From the NCBI GenBank assembly GCA_020847175.1, contig JADLCM010000002.1, positions 145,467 to 209,466 of the forward strand: 64,000 nucleotides of DNA, given 5' to 3'. Origin of the DNA: Phycisphaerales bacterium (GTDB lineage Bacteria > Planctomycetota > Phycisphaerae > Phycisphaerales > UBA1924). Below, in pieces: positions 46,679 to 56,941 of the stretch. The position numbers were made by a program, and so were the translations under genes. The notes under the pieces are model-generated. The model did no database searches, was not told the DNA's origin, and saw only the letters and a list, made by a program, of their open reading frames with translations. The first letter of the stretch is position 1; every line of letters starts with the position of its first letter.

Positions 46679-47305
46679 ATGAGTTGGCTCAAGAAACTCT
46701 TCTCCAGAAAGCCTCCCGCCGACTCGTCGGGCTCCCTCGCTGCGGGTCCGGGGGGGGGCCAGAAGAACCCCCAGGGTCAGGGAGCATCCGGCACCCCCGC
46801 GCGCACCGGCGCAGCCGCATCCGTGCCCGCACTCCCGTCGGACCCTCCCTCCAAGGGCGCTAAACCGGAACCTTGGATCGCCGTGTTCCGCGCGATCAGG
46901 AACCACGCCGAGCAGGCCAAAGTAGATGATTTTGTGGCGGCGCTGGCGGCCCCGGAGAACCGCAAGCTCTTTGGCACCAAGAAGTTGAGCGATCAGAAAG
47001 AGGGCCTCCGCCAGGTCTCCCTCGACCCGAAGCTCGTTCCACTCTCCGAAGTCGAATCAGTCGCGGGCGAGTGGTTCAAACGGATTGCCGGCACCGTCAA
47101 GCCTCGCCTCTCCCCGGGAGATTACTGGGGTCTGTCCTTCGTGGACACCGATGGCGCTACTCGGCAACTGCTGATGACCCTCTCCCCGAGTGGCGGGCCG
47201 GAGGCCAAGCGCATCCGCTCAGCCCCGGGCACAAAGCCGGTTTCCGAGCCGTTGGCGCTCGCAAGCCCGGGGGCCGCAGAGCGCCCGGCACTTGATCGGG
47301 CGTGA
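46679..47305 (+). CDS. Hypothetical protein with disordered N-terminus
   Basis: 208 aa. The start MSWLKKLFSRKPP is a short amphipathic basic helix that could touch the membrane. About 60 Gly/Pro/Ala-rich residues follow, encoded in part by a run of nine G (46750-46758), then a globular domain (WIAVFRAIRNHAEQAKVDDF, EWFKRIAGTVKPRLSPGDYW, GLSFVDTDGATRQLLMTLSP). No family recognised. Located between gmhA and rpsU. Confidence 0.65.
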   Translation: MSWLKKLFSRKPPADSSGSLAAGPGGGQKNPQGQGASGTPARTGAAASVPALPSDPPSKGAKPEPWIAVFRAIRNHAEQAKVDDFVAALAAPENRKLFGTKKLSDQKEGLRQVSLDPKLVPLSEVESVAGEWFKRIAGTVKPRLSPGDYWGLSFVDTDGATRQLLMTLSPSGGPEAKRIRSAPGTKPVSEPLALASPGAAERPALDRA

Positions 47306-47371
47306 GTGCGCCCCTTTACTCTTGGCCCCCCGTCTGCCTCGGGGAGGCATTGATTGGAGTGCGAACCCGCC

Positions 47372-47599
47372 ATGGCGATCAGGATCAAGTCCCGGAGCGG
47401 CGAGTCGGTTGAGCAGATGATGCGCCGATTCAAGAAGCTCTGTGAAAAAGAAGGTCTGACCAAGGACATCAAGCGCAAGGAGTTCTACGAGAAGCCCTCC
47501 GAGCGCCGCCGCCGGCAGGTGCGCAAGAGCTTCAACCGGCGTTTGGCGACCCAGGGTGGCGGCCCGGTCGGGCCCTCCCGCCCGTCGCGCCCCGCCTGA
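47372..47599 (+). CDS. rpsU: Ribosomal protein bS21
   Basis: 75 aa. SGESVEQMMRRFKKLCEKEG, then IKRKEFYEKPSERRRR is the bS21 core; the Arg/Lys-rich C-terminus is extended by a Gly/Pro tail. It binds the 30S platform near the anti-Shine-Dalgarno end of 16S rRNA and helps mRNA selection, which is of interest given the mixture of leaderless and led genes here. A TACTCT hexamer at 47317-47322 with TTGATC 19 nt before it is a possible promoter. Confidence 0.93.
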   Translation: MAIRIKSRSGESVEQMMRRFKKLCEKEGLTKDIKRKEFYEKPSERRRRQVRKSFNRRLATQGGGPVGPSRPSRPA

Positions 47600-47711
47600 G
47601 CCCGCTCCGCGCCCGCCGCGGTTGACCGCCGCGCAGGGTGTGCGCGGATTGGGCCTTCGCTTTTGGGGCACCGTCGCGTGCCCGTCCGATGCAATCGATC
47701 CGATGGGGTGA

Positions 47712-47740
47712 CGAACCCGGACCTGTCCCGGGTTCGGGAC
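47712..47740 (+). promoter_or_regulatory. Overlapping inverted repeats upstream of hppA
   Basis: A perfect 9-bp inverted repeat (47712-47720 with 47728-47736, 7-nt spacer) overlaps a second, 6-bp one (47725-47730 with 47735-47740). They lie just upstream of the possible -35 at 47753. This could be an operator, or an RNA switch if transcription starts further upstream. Confidence 0.35.
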
Positions 47741-47752
47741 GTGGCACCCGAG

Positions 47753-47782
47753 TTGACAACCCGATGCGCGGGAGGGTACTTC
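47753..47782 (+). promoter_or_regulatory. Possible hppA promoter
   Basis: TTGACA (47753-47758) and TACTTC (47777-47782) are separated by 18 bp. A 7-bp hairpin (47768-47788) spans the -10. GGGAGT precedes the GTG start at 47814 by 8 nt. Confidence 0.4.
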
Positions 47783-47813
47783 TCCCGCTTCTCGCCTTGA
47801 TGGGAGTCCAAAC

Positions 47814-50414
<2,601 letters not shown>

Positions 50415-50455
50415 TCCGCAGCGCCCGCCCTGGCGCGTGAGTCACCGCACACCCT

Positions 50456-50487
50456 CGGGGCGGGCCGTTCGCGGCTCGCCCCGTTTT
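50456..50487 (+). terminator. Intrinsic terminator of hppA
   Basis: A 12-bp GC-rich stem with one G-U pair (50456-50467 with 50472-50483), closed by a TTCG tetraloop and followed directly by TTTT. This is a textbook Rho-independent terminator 41 bp after the hppA stop. Confidence 0.9.
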
Positions 50488-50569
50488 CGTCGGGGCTCGC
50501 GCTTCGCCTTCATGCCCGGCCTGGCCGAGCGGCTTCACCTCGCCCGAGACGCTCGGGCTGTGGCCTGCC

Positions 50570-51544
50570 TCACGCGCCCAGGGTCGCCGCCTTCGCCCGC
50601 AGGCCGTCGATGAGCCCGCGCACTTCTTCGGCCATCTTGGTGTTCGGGAACTCCTCGATGATGCGGCTTCCCACCTCCGCCGCGTGGCGCCAGCGCCGGT
50701 CATGCACCGCGAGGCGGAATTGCGCGCCGAGATTCTCGCGGGCCTTGCCGATGACGCCCCGGGCCACCTCGGCCAGGCGCTGGCCCTCCACCTCGGTCAT
50801 GTAGGCGTCAAGTTCCTTGAGAAGGTCCATCGCATCGTCCACTCGCTCTTCCTTGGCCGCGTGCAGGAAGCGCCGCTCCAGGTCAGCCTTGTACACCTCG
50901 CGGGCCTGGTGCACCCGGTGGCGCAGCCCTTCGACGCGGGGCGAATCCGGGTACAGCCTTGCGATGCGGGCCGCCTCCTGTCCCGCGCGGTCCCAGCGCC
51001 GCTCCAGCAGCAGCTGGTCCAGCCCGCGCACCGCCGCCGCCACGCGACGGTCCACTGTCTCAAAGCGGGCGGTCTCGATGCGCGTGCGGAACTCTTCGGC
51101 ATCGGCCCGGTAGCCGAAGCTCTCGGCAAGTTCCTTGACGAGAATCAGGGCCGCGTCCCAGTCCTCGGCGTGGATGTCTTCCTCGATCGCCTTGCAGAGC
51201 AGTTCGCGCTCTCGCTTTCGATTGAGCACCCGCCGGGCGTCGTCCGAGAGCGCCTGCTCCTGCCCCATCACGCGGATGCTCTGGGCAAGCTGCTGCATGT
51301 CGGCCCGCAGTTCATCGATCGCCCCGCCACCCGATGGCTCTCCCCCTCGGGCGCGGATGAGCGACACCGGGGCGAATGCGCCGACCATCGCCAGCGACAC
51401 CCCCCCCGCGCCGATGAAGAACGTCTCGCGGTTCCACAGGCCCCAGGTGACCATGCCCAGGCCCCCGAGCCCCGCGATCGCGTACGACCAGGCCGCGATG
51501 CGAAGGCCCTCTCGCCCCGAGCCGGAACCAGGTTCTTGTGCCAT
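50570..51544 (-). CDS. Membrane-anchored TPR-like helical protein
   Basis: 324 aa, GGAGG before the ATG. Two N-terminal membrane helices (about 18-35 and 41-62), then a cytoplasmic region made of helical pairs with TPR-like spacing: DWDAALILVKELAESFGYRA, RRWDRAGQEAARIARLYPDS, RVDDAMDLLKELDAYM and RRWRHAAEVGSRIIEEFPNT. Such repeats usually bind partner proteins. No enzymatic motif. Function unknown. Confidence 0.72.
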   Translation of the reverse strand: MAQEPGSGSGREGLRIAAWSYAIAGLGGLGMVTWGLWNRETFFIGAGGVSLAMVGAFAPVSLIRARGGEPSGGGAIDELRADMQQLAQSIRVMGQEQALSDDARRVLNRKRERELLCKAIEEDIHAEDWDAALILVKELAESFGYRADAEEFRTRIETARFETVDRRVAAAVRGLDQLLLERRWDRAGQEAARIARLYPDSPRVEGLRHRVHQAREVYKADLERRFLHAAKEERVDDAMDLLKELDAYMTEVEGQRLAEVARGVIGKARENLGAQFRLAVHDRRWRHAAEVGSRIIEEFPNTKMAEEVRGLIDGLRAKAATLGA

Positions 51545-51657
51545 CAGTCACGCCTCCTGCCCATCCCGGCGCGCCGGCCGGACGCGGGCCGCCTCCCGCC
51601 GCCGGTGGGCCGGTCAGCCCGCATTGCTTCCGATATCGTCGGCGTCGGTCCGGCGCC

Positions 51658-52635
51658 TCAAGCCCCGCCCTGCATTTCCGCCCGGACCCGCTCCAGCAGT
51701 TCCTGCGTGAGCCGGGTGCCTTCGACCTCCGAATGCTTCTCGCCCTCGTACTCGACCCCGATGTAGCCCTTGTATCCGCTCTTCACCACAATCTTGAGCA
51801 TGCGCCGGTAGTCGGTGCCCGTCTCATCGCCGTGCTCGTCGAACGCGTGGCTCTTCGCGCTCACGCCCTTGGCGAAGGGCATGAGCTCCTCCACGCCCTT
51901 GTAGCGGTCGTACCACGCCTCGGGCTCGCTCGAACGGCTCCAGTCCAGGCAGAAGTTCCCGAAGTCGGGCAGGGTGCCGCAGCGCGGGTGATCAACGAGC
52001 TTCATCACCCCCGCCAGCCATGACCCGTCCGACGAGAGTCCGCCGTGGTTCTCGACGATCACGTTGATCTCGTGCTCCGCGCCGATCTCGCACAGACGCC
52101 GCAGGCCGTCCGCCGCGAGCCTTGCCTGTTCAGCGCGCGCGCCCTCGGACTGGGCGTTGACGCGGATGGAGTGGCACCCGAGGAACTTGGCGGCCTCGAT
52201 CCAGCGCCGATGGTTCTCAACCGCCTGGGACCGCTTCGTGTCGTCGGGGTCACCCAGCGCCCCCTCGCCGTCGCACATGATGAGCACACTGACCACCTCG
52301 TGATCGTCGCACACGCGCTTGAGGTCGGTGAGGTAGGCCTTGTCGCGGGCCTTGTCCTTGAAGAACGAGTTGACGTATTCGACCCCGCCGATCCCGAACT
52401 CCTTGCGCGCGAACCGGGGGAAATCGAGGTTGGTCAGTTGCTCGGCGCGCAGCATCCGGTGGAATGACCATTCGGCGAGAGAGATCTCGAACAGCGGCGA
52501 GGCGCGCCGCGCCCGCGCCAGCCCGGGAAGGGTCGCCGCGCCGAGCAGCCCCGCCGCGACGCCCATCGCCCTGCGCCGGGAGATGGGCGAGTTCATGGGC
52601 ACGTCAGTAGGCACTCCGGTCATGTTTGGTTCCAT
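51658..52635 (-). CDS. Exported sugar phosphate isomerase/epimerase
   Basis: 325 aa from the ATG at 52635, supported by TACCAT 6 nt upstream. N-terminal twin-arginine signal [20 protein letters not shown] predicts Tat export. The mature part is a xylose-isomerase-like TIM barrel: [35 protein letters not shown] (metal-ligand Glu), [12 protein letters not shown] (Asp), and [13 protein letters not shown] near the end (Glu). Planctomycetes carry many such Tat-exported isomerases of unknown substrate. Confidence 0.87.
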   Translation of the reverse strand: MEPNMTGVPTDVPMNSPISRRRAMGVAAGLLGAATLPGLARARRASPLFEISLAEWSFHRMLRAEQLTNLDFPRFARKEFGIGGVEYVNSFFKDKARDKAYLTDLKRVCDDHEVVSVLIMCDGEGALGDPDDTKRSQAVENHRRWIEAAKFLGCHSIRVNAQSEGARAEQARLAADGLRRLCEIGAEHEINVIVENHGGLSSDGSWLAGVMKLVDHPRCGTLPDFGNFCLDWSRSSEPEAWYDRYKGVEELMPFAKGVSAKSHAFDEHGDETGTDYRRMLKIVVKSGYKGYIGVEYEGEKHSEVEGTRLTQELLERVRAEMQGGA

Positions 52636-52641
52636 AGGCCG

Positions 52642-52647
52642 ATGGTA
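52642..52647 (-). promoter_or_regulatory. Probable -10 hexamer of the 52635 gene, leaderless
   Basis: TACCAT on the minus strand, 6 nt before the ATG at 52635; no ribosome-binding site. It decides the start among several in-frame ATGs. Confidence 0.55.
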
Positions 52648-52760
52648 CTCCCTGCGCCCCGTTGGACGCCCCGGCCCCCGGGCCGGGTCCAAGGGCCGGG
52701 AATTCTCCCCGACTTGGCGCGCTCTGAACCCCCGCTTGACACGCCATCGCCCCGGCTCGA

Positions 52761-52766
52761 TATCGT
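52761..52766 (+). promoter_or_regulatory. Possible -10 hexamer of the porin gene
   Basis: TATCGT, 24 nt before the ATG at 52791; GGAGG in the leader. Confidence 0.4.
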
Positions 52767-52790
52767 GGCCCCGTCAGCCCCGGAGGTGTC

Positions 52791-54194
52791 ATGCCGTTCT
52801 TTCAGGCTCTGTCCGCCGCGTCCCTCATGCTCTCCCCGCTGCCCGGAGACGAGCCCCCCGCCCGTCCTAAGTACGCCCGTCTGCGCTTCGACGAGGACTG
52901 GTCGGTGCTGCGCGGGCGCGAGGCGGCGGACTTCTTCGACCCCATCAAGTACATTCCTTTGAATGACTCCGGGTCGGTCTGGCTCAGCCTCGGGGGCGAG
53001 GTGCGCGAACGCCTGGAGGGGTGGACGAACTACCAGCTGCTCGACGGGCCCGACACCGACGGGGCCTTCCTGCTTTCCCGGCTCAAACTCCATGCCGACG
53101 CCCACCTGGGCGAGCACTATCGCGTCTTTGTCGAAGGAATCGGCGCCTTCAGCACCGATCGAGACCTGCCCGGGGGCCGGCGGGTCGGAGACATTAATGA
53201 GCTCGACCTGCTCGCCGCCTTTGGCGAGGCGAAACTTGACCTGGGCGCCGGAGCATCGCTGCGGCTTCGGGCCGGCCGACAGCCCGTGGGCTTCGGCAAG
53301 AGCCGCGTCGTATCCGCGCCGAACTGGGAGAACAGCCCGCGTGCCTACGACGGCGTGACCGCGACTTTCGAATCCGGCCCCTGGACCGTGGACGGCCTCT
53401 GGACCGCCATCGCGAACCAGCAGAAATACGAGTTCGATGACGGCGATTCGGGTCGCGAGCTCTTCGGCCTGCACCTCGCCCGCAAGACCGAACTCCTCGG
53501 GGCGCCGGGCGAGGTCAACGCCTACTGGTTCGGCTTCAACCGCAGCGCCTCCTCGTTCAACGGTGAGTCAGGGCGCGAGGAGCGCCACACGTTCGGCGCG
53601 CGGGCCGCCGGGAAAGTGGGAGGCTCAAACCTCGACTTCGACCTTGAATCGGCGCTGCAGTACGGCCAGGTCGGCGATGCCGAGGTGGAAGCCTGGATGC
53701 TCAGCGCGCAGGCGGGGTACAGCGCGCCCGACGCACCCTGGAAGCCCCGCATCTACGCCGGGCTCGACATCGGCTCGGGCGATGCCCGGGCCGGAGACGG
53801 CGAGGTCGAGACCTACAACCGCATCTTCGGCAGCGGGCACAACTTCTACGGGTATCTCGACTACCTGGGGCGTTCCAATGCCATGGACATCTCGTTCGGA
53901 GCATCGGCCTCGCCCGCCAAGGATGTTCGCCTCACGTTCGACCTGCACATCTTCCGGCGGCTTGAGGCGGGCGACGATGTGTACACCACGGGCAGTTCGC
54001 GGTTTGTCTCCGGGGCGCTCTCAGACTCCCTTGACCTGGGGCGCGAGATCGATCTCGGCGTGACGTGGCAGATCAACCCCCACCTGGGTTTCGCGGCGGG
54101 GGCGGGTCGGTTCTTCCCCGGCTCGTTCTTCGACGAGGCCGGGCGCGGGCACGCCAGCGACTGGGTCTATGTCGAGGCGACGTTCCGATTCTGA
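52791..54194 (+). CDS. Alginate-export-type outer membrane porin
   Basis: 467 aa, GGAGG before the ATG, short signal-like N-terminus. The body is beta-strand rich with alternating polar and hydrophobic residues. Blocks such as RFDEDWSVLRGREAADFFDP, VWLSLGGEVRERLEGWTNYQ and LRLRAGRQPVGFGKSRVVSA, and YGYLDYLGRSNAMDISFGAS match the alginate export (AlgE-like) porin family. The C-terminus ends in VYVEATFRF, with the terminal Phe typical of outer membrane proteins. This implies a true outer membrane. Substrate unknown. Confidence 0.85.
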   Translation: MPFFQALSAASLMLSPLPGDEPPARPKYARLRFDEDWSVLRGREAADFFDPIKYIPLNDSGSVWLSLGGEVRERLEGWTNYQLLDGPDTDGAFLLSRLKLHADAHLGEHYRVFVEGIGAFSTDRDLPGGRRVGDINELDLLAAFGEAKLDLGAGASLRLRAGRQPVGFGKSRVVSAPNWENSPRAYDGVTATFESGPWTVDGLWTAIANQQKYEFDDGDSGRELFGLHLARKTELLGAPGEVNAYWFGFNRSASSFNGESGREERHTFGARAAGKVGGSNLDFDLESALQYGQVGDAEVEAWMLSAQAGYSAPDAPWKPRIYAGLDIGSGDARAGDGEVETYNRIFGSGHNFYGYLDYLGRSNAMDISFGASASPAKDVRLTFDLHIFRRLEAGDDVYTTGSSRFVSGALSDSLDLGREIDLGVTWQINPHLGFAAGAGRFFPGSFFDEAGRGHASDWVYVEATFRF

Positions 54195-54211
54195 CCCGCC
54201 GACGCCCGGAC

Positions 54212-55300
54212 CTACTTCGTCTCCACCGTGCCGAGGTAGCGGGCCAGCACGTCGCGGGCCGCCTTGAGGTCGATCTTGTCGATCATCTCTGTGACGGTGT
54301 GGATGTAGCGCGTTCCCACGGTGATGCCCACCGCCCGCGCGCCCGCCGCCGCCTGCTGGGCCGCGGCGCCGTCCTGCCCGCCCGCCGCGAGGATCGTCCG
54401 CTGGTACGGAATCTTGTGCTTCTTCGCCAGGGCTTCAACCTCGTTCACCAGGCGGTAATCCGCGATGAACGATGAGTCCTTGACGTGGAGCCCGAAGCCC
54501 TTGCCGTGGAAGGTCACCGCCTCGGCATCGGGCACGCCCGGCGTGTCGCACGCGAGCGTCACGTCGATGCCGAGGCCGATGTCCGGCTTCACCGCGAAAC
54601 TCGACGTGTGGGCGCCGCGCAGCCCCACCTCCTCCTGCACCGTGAAGGCGACGATGATCTCGCAGCCGTGCCCCGTGCCCAGGCGATCGAGTTCGCGGAT
54701 CGCTTCGATGCCCAGCCAGCAGGCCACGCGGTTGTCGAGCGCCTTCGAAACCACCTTGCCGCCGATCTCGATGAGCGGCTCGTCCATCACCACGTAGTCC
54801 CCGACCTTCACCTTCTTCTTCACGTCCTTCTCAGGCAGGCCCACGTCGATGCAGAACTGCTTGACCTCGGGCACCTTCGAGCGTTCATCCGGCGATGAGA
54901 TGTGCACGGGCCGTCCGCCGGGGTTCATCACGCCCTTGAGGTCGCCCGTGTCCGTGACGACCAGCACCCGCCGCGAGAACAGGTTGCGCGGGTCAAAGCC
55001 GCCCGCGTTGTTGAGCCACAGAAACCCCTTGCTGTCGATGCTCGACACGTAGAACCCGATCTCATCCATGTGGCAGAGCAGCATCACCCGCACCGGCTCA
55101 CCCTTGCGGCCCTTGCCCCCCTTCTTGCCCGGGCGGGGGGCGCGACGGCAGATCAGGTTCCCCATCGCGTCGGTTTCCGTCGAGTCAAACAGGTCTTTGA
55201 CCTCGGATTCAATCAGCGCCCGCACGCGCTCTTCGCGTCCAGGAACGCCGGGGGTCTCGCAGAGCCGCTTCAGAAGGTCGATGTTCACGGTGATCTCCAT
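54212..55300 (-). CDS. M42-family aminopeptidase
   Basis: 362 aa from the ATG at 55300. Two-zinc peptidase motifs in order: MLLCHMDEIGFYVSSID, VVSKALDNRVACWLGIEAI, VAFTVQEEVGLRGAHTSS (catalytic Glu-Glu), LGIDVTLACDTPG and TRYIHTVTEMIDK. A Lys-rich insertion (RPGKKGGKGRKGEP) lies at about 53-66. M42 enzymes form dodecameric shells that trim peptides. It converges on the porin gene with 17 bp between. Confidence 0.92.
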   Translation of the reverse strand: MEITVNIDLLKRLCETPGVPGREERVRALIESEVKDLFDSTETDAMGNLICRRAPRPGKKGGKGRKGEPVRVMLLCHMDEIGFYVSSIDSKGFLWLNNAGGFDPRNLFSRRVLVVTDTGDLKGVMNPGGRPVHISSPDERSKVPEVKQFCIDVGLPEKDVKKKVKVGDYVVMDEPLIEIGGKVVSKALDNRVACWLGIEAIRELDRLGTGHGCEIIVAFTVQEEVGLRGAHTSSFAVKPDIGLGIDVTLACDTPGVPDAEAVTFHGKGFGLHVKDSSFIADYRLVNEVEALAKKHKIPYQRTILAAGGQDGAAAQQAAAGARAVGITVGTRYIHTVTEMIDKIDLKAARDVLARYLGTVETK

Positions 55301-55330
55301 GCCCGCGCCGGCCTTCGGCGCCGAAGGGCC

Positions 55331-55336
55331 AGCATA
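55331..55336 (-). promoter_or_regulatory. Possible -10 hexamer of the M42 peptidase gene
   Basis: TATGCT on the minus strand, 30 nt before the ATG at 55300. The leader contains a perfect 16-nt palindrome at 55312-55327 (CCTTCGGCGCCGAAGG). Confidence 0.4.
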
Positions 55337-55413
55337 GGTTCGAAACGCTTCACGGTGTACCGGCACCCGTCCGTTCGGCGGCACGCTCCGACATGGCCGG
55401 GGGCCTGTTCCCA

Positions 55414-55419
55414 TACACT
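55414..55419 (+). promoter_or_regulatory. Probable -10 hexamer of the SpoIIE-type phosphatase gene
   Basis: TACACT, 9 nt before the ATG at 55429; no ribosome-binding site, so the leader would be at most a few bases. Confidence 0.5.
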
Positions 55420-55428
55420 CACGCACAC

Positions 55429-56910
55429 ATGGGCATCGGCCAGGGGACAACCGCGCTCTACACCACCGAGTTCAGCCAGGAGTTCCAGGCTGAGACCGAT
55501 TCCCTGCTGCGCCGGCGCTTCCTCTGGTTCTGCGCCATCGTGGGCGGCATCTCCGCCGTCCAGTGGATCATCCAGGGCATCCGCTTCATCCGCGATCCCG
55601 GCGAGGTCATCGACGAGTCCTCCGCCGACGCCCGCGTGCCGATGCGCTTCACCGCCGACTTTGTCCTCGCCACGTCCGTCGTGCTCATGCTCGGAGCCGC
55701 ATTTCTTTATGTGCGCCGGTTTCGCCTGCCCCGCACAGACCTCCTCCGCCTCTCCTACTGGCTCGTCATCGCCTTCGGCACCGTCGAACTGGTCAGCTCC
55801 ATGGTGACCCAGTCCTCCGGGGCCCGCGCGGCGGACGCCCTCGCGCTCATCGGCGCCGTCCACTTCATCGGGTGCCTCTTTCTCCCCTGGTCCCCGCGAC
55901 AGGCCCTTGTGCCCATCGCGGCCCTCGCCGGCGTGGGGCTCCCCCTCGCCCTCATGTTCTCCCAGGGCACCATCTGGAGCCGCATTCTCACCGAGGCCCT
56001 GAGCCCCCTCGCGGGCCTCCCGGGCGTGGTGGTCTGCTGGCTGCGCCAGACCCGGCGCATGAGCGACCTCAAGCTGCGCTTCCTCCAGACCCGCTACGGA
56101 CAGGTCCGGCGCGAACTCGTCGATGCCCGGCGCATTCACGAGTCGCTCTTCCCGCGCCCCGTCACCCAGGGCGATATCCGCCTCTCGTACCTCTACGAAC
56201 CGATGCACCTTATCGGTGGCGACTTCCTCCACGCCCATCTCTCGCCCACCGACGACGGTGAGTCCCAGTGCGTTTCGGTGGTCATGCTCGACGTCACCGG
56301 GCACGGCATCCCCGCCGCCCTCACCGTCAATCGCCTCAGCGGCGAACTCCACCGCCTCTTCGCCGAAGATCCAGGCATCCGCCCCGGTCGGGTTCTGAGC
56401 CTCCTCAACCGCTACGTCCACCTCACCCTCGCGACCCACTCTGTCTACGTCACCGGAATCTGCCTGCGCGCCGACCCGCACCGGCGCCGCATCGAGTACG
56501 CCAGCGCCGGGCACCCGCCCGCCTTCCTCCGTGCCGTCGACGGCACCATCGAAGAACTTGAGTCCACCGCCGTCGTGCTCGGCGCCCTCGCCGATGCCGA
56601 GTTTGAGGCCGCGCCCAGGTCCCTCCGCTTCGGCCCCGGCGACTCCGTCATCGCCTACACCGACGGCGCCACCGAATGCCGCAGCGAGAGCGGCAGGATG
56701 TTCGGCGTCGAGGGCGTCCGCCGGGTCGTCGCCTCTCGATACTCCGACTGCGGATCCTCCTGGCCGGCGCGCCTCGGCGATGCCGTCGAACGCCACCGCC
56801 ACGGCCCCCCGGCGGACGACACCCTCGTCTTCGAGGTCGCCTTCGCGTTCGACAAGGCGGCGCGCACCCGCCCGGCGGGCGCCTCGGTGCCCGAGGCCGA
56901 GGCCACCTGA
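55429..56910 (+). CDS. Membrane-bound SpoIIE/RsbU-type serine phosphatase
   Basis: 493 aa from the ATG at 55429. About six membrane helices in residues 25-220 (for example FLWFCAIVGGISAVQWIIQG and LVPIAALAGVGLPLALMFS), then a PP2C-like domain: YLYEPMHLIGGDFLHAHL, VVMLDVTGHGIPAALTVN, IEYASAGHPPAFLRAVDG, IAYTDGATECRSESG and PADDTLVFEVAF carry the metal-binding Asp residues. Such enzymes dephosphorylate anti-sigma-factor antagonists. The membrane part probably senses a signal. No anti-sigma partner genes are nearby. Confidence 0.9.
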   Translation: MGIGQGTTALYTTEFSQEFQAETDSLLRRRFLWFCAIVGGISAVQWIIQGIRFIRDPGEVIDESSADARVPMRFTADFVLATSVVLMLGAAFLYVRRFRLPRTDLLRLSYWLVIAFGTVELVSSMVTQSSGARAADALALIGAVHFIGCLFLPWSPRQALVPIAALAGVGLPLALMFSQGTIWSRILTEALSPLAGLPGVVVCWLRQTRRMSDLKLRFLQTRYGQVRRELVDARRIHESLFPRPVTQGDIRLSYLYEPMHLIGGDFLHAHLSPTDDGESQCVSVVMLDVTGHGIPAALTVNRLSGELHRLFAEDPGIRPGRVLSLLNRYVHLTLATHSVYVTGICLRADPHRRRIEYASAGHPPAFLRAVDGTIEELESTAVVLGALADAEFEAAPRSLRFGPGDSVIAYTDGATECRSESGRMFGVEGVRRVVASRYSDCGSSWPARLGDAVERHRHGPPADDTLVFEVAFAFDKAARTRPAGASVPEAEAT

Positions 56911-56941
56911 TCGGTCCACTCCGCGTGCCGCGCGGCCACGC

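Noticed and set aside
46750..46758. Run of nine G inside the 46679 gene as a phase-variation tract; a similar run of nine lies in rseP (31857-31865) and a run of eight C in gmhA (46223-46230)
   Set aside because: At this base composition several runs of this length are expected in 64 kb by chance, and they occur in housekeeping genes where switching would be harmful.
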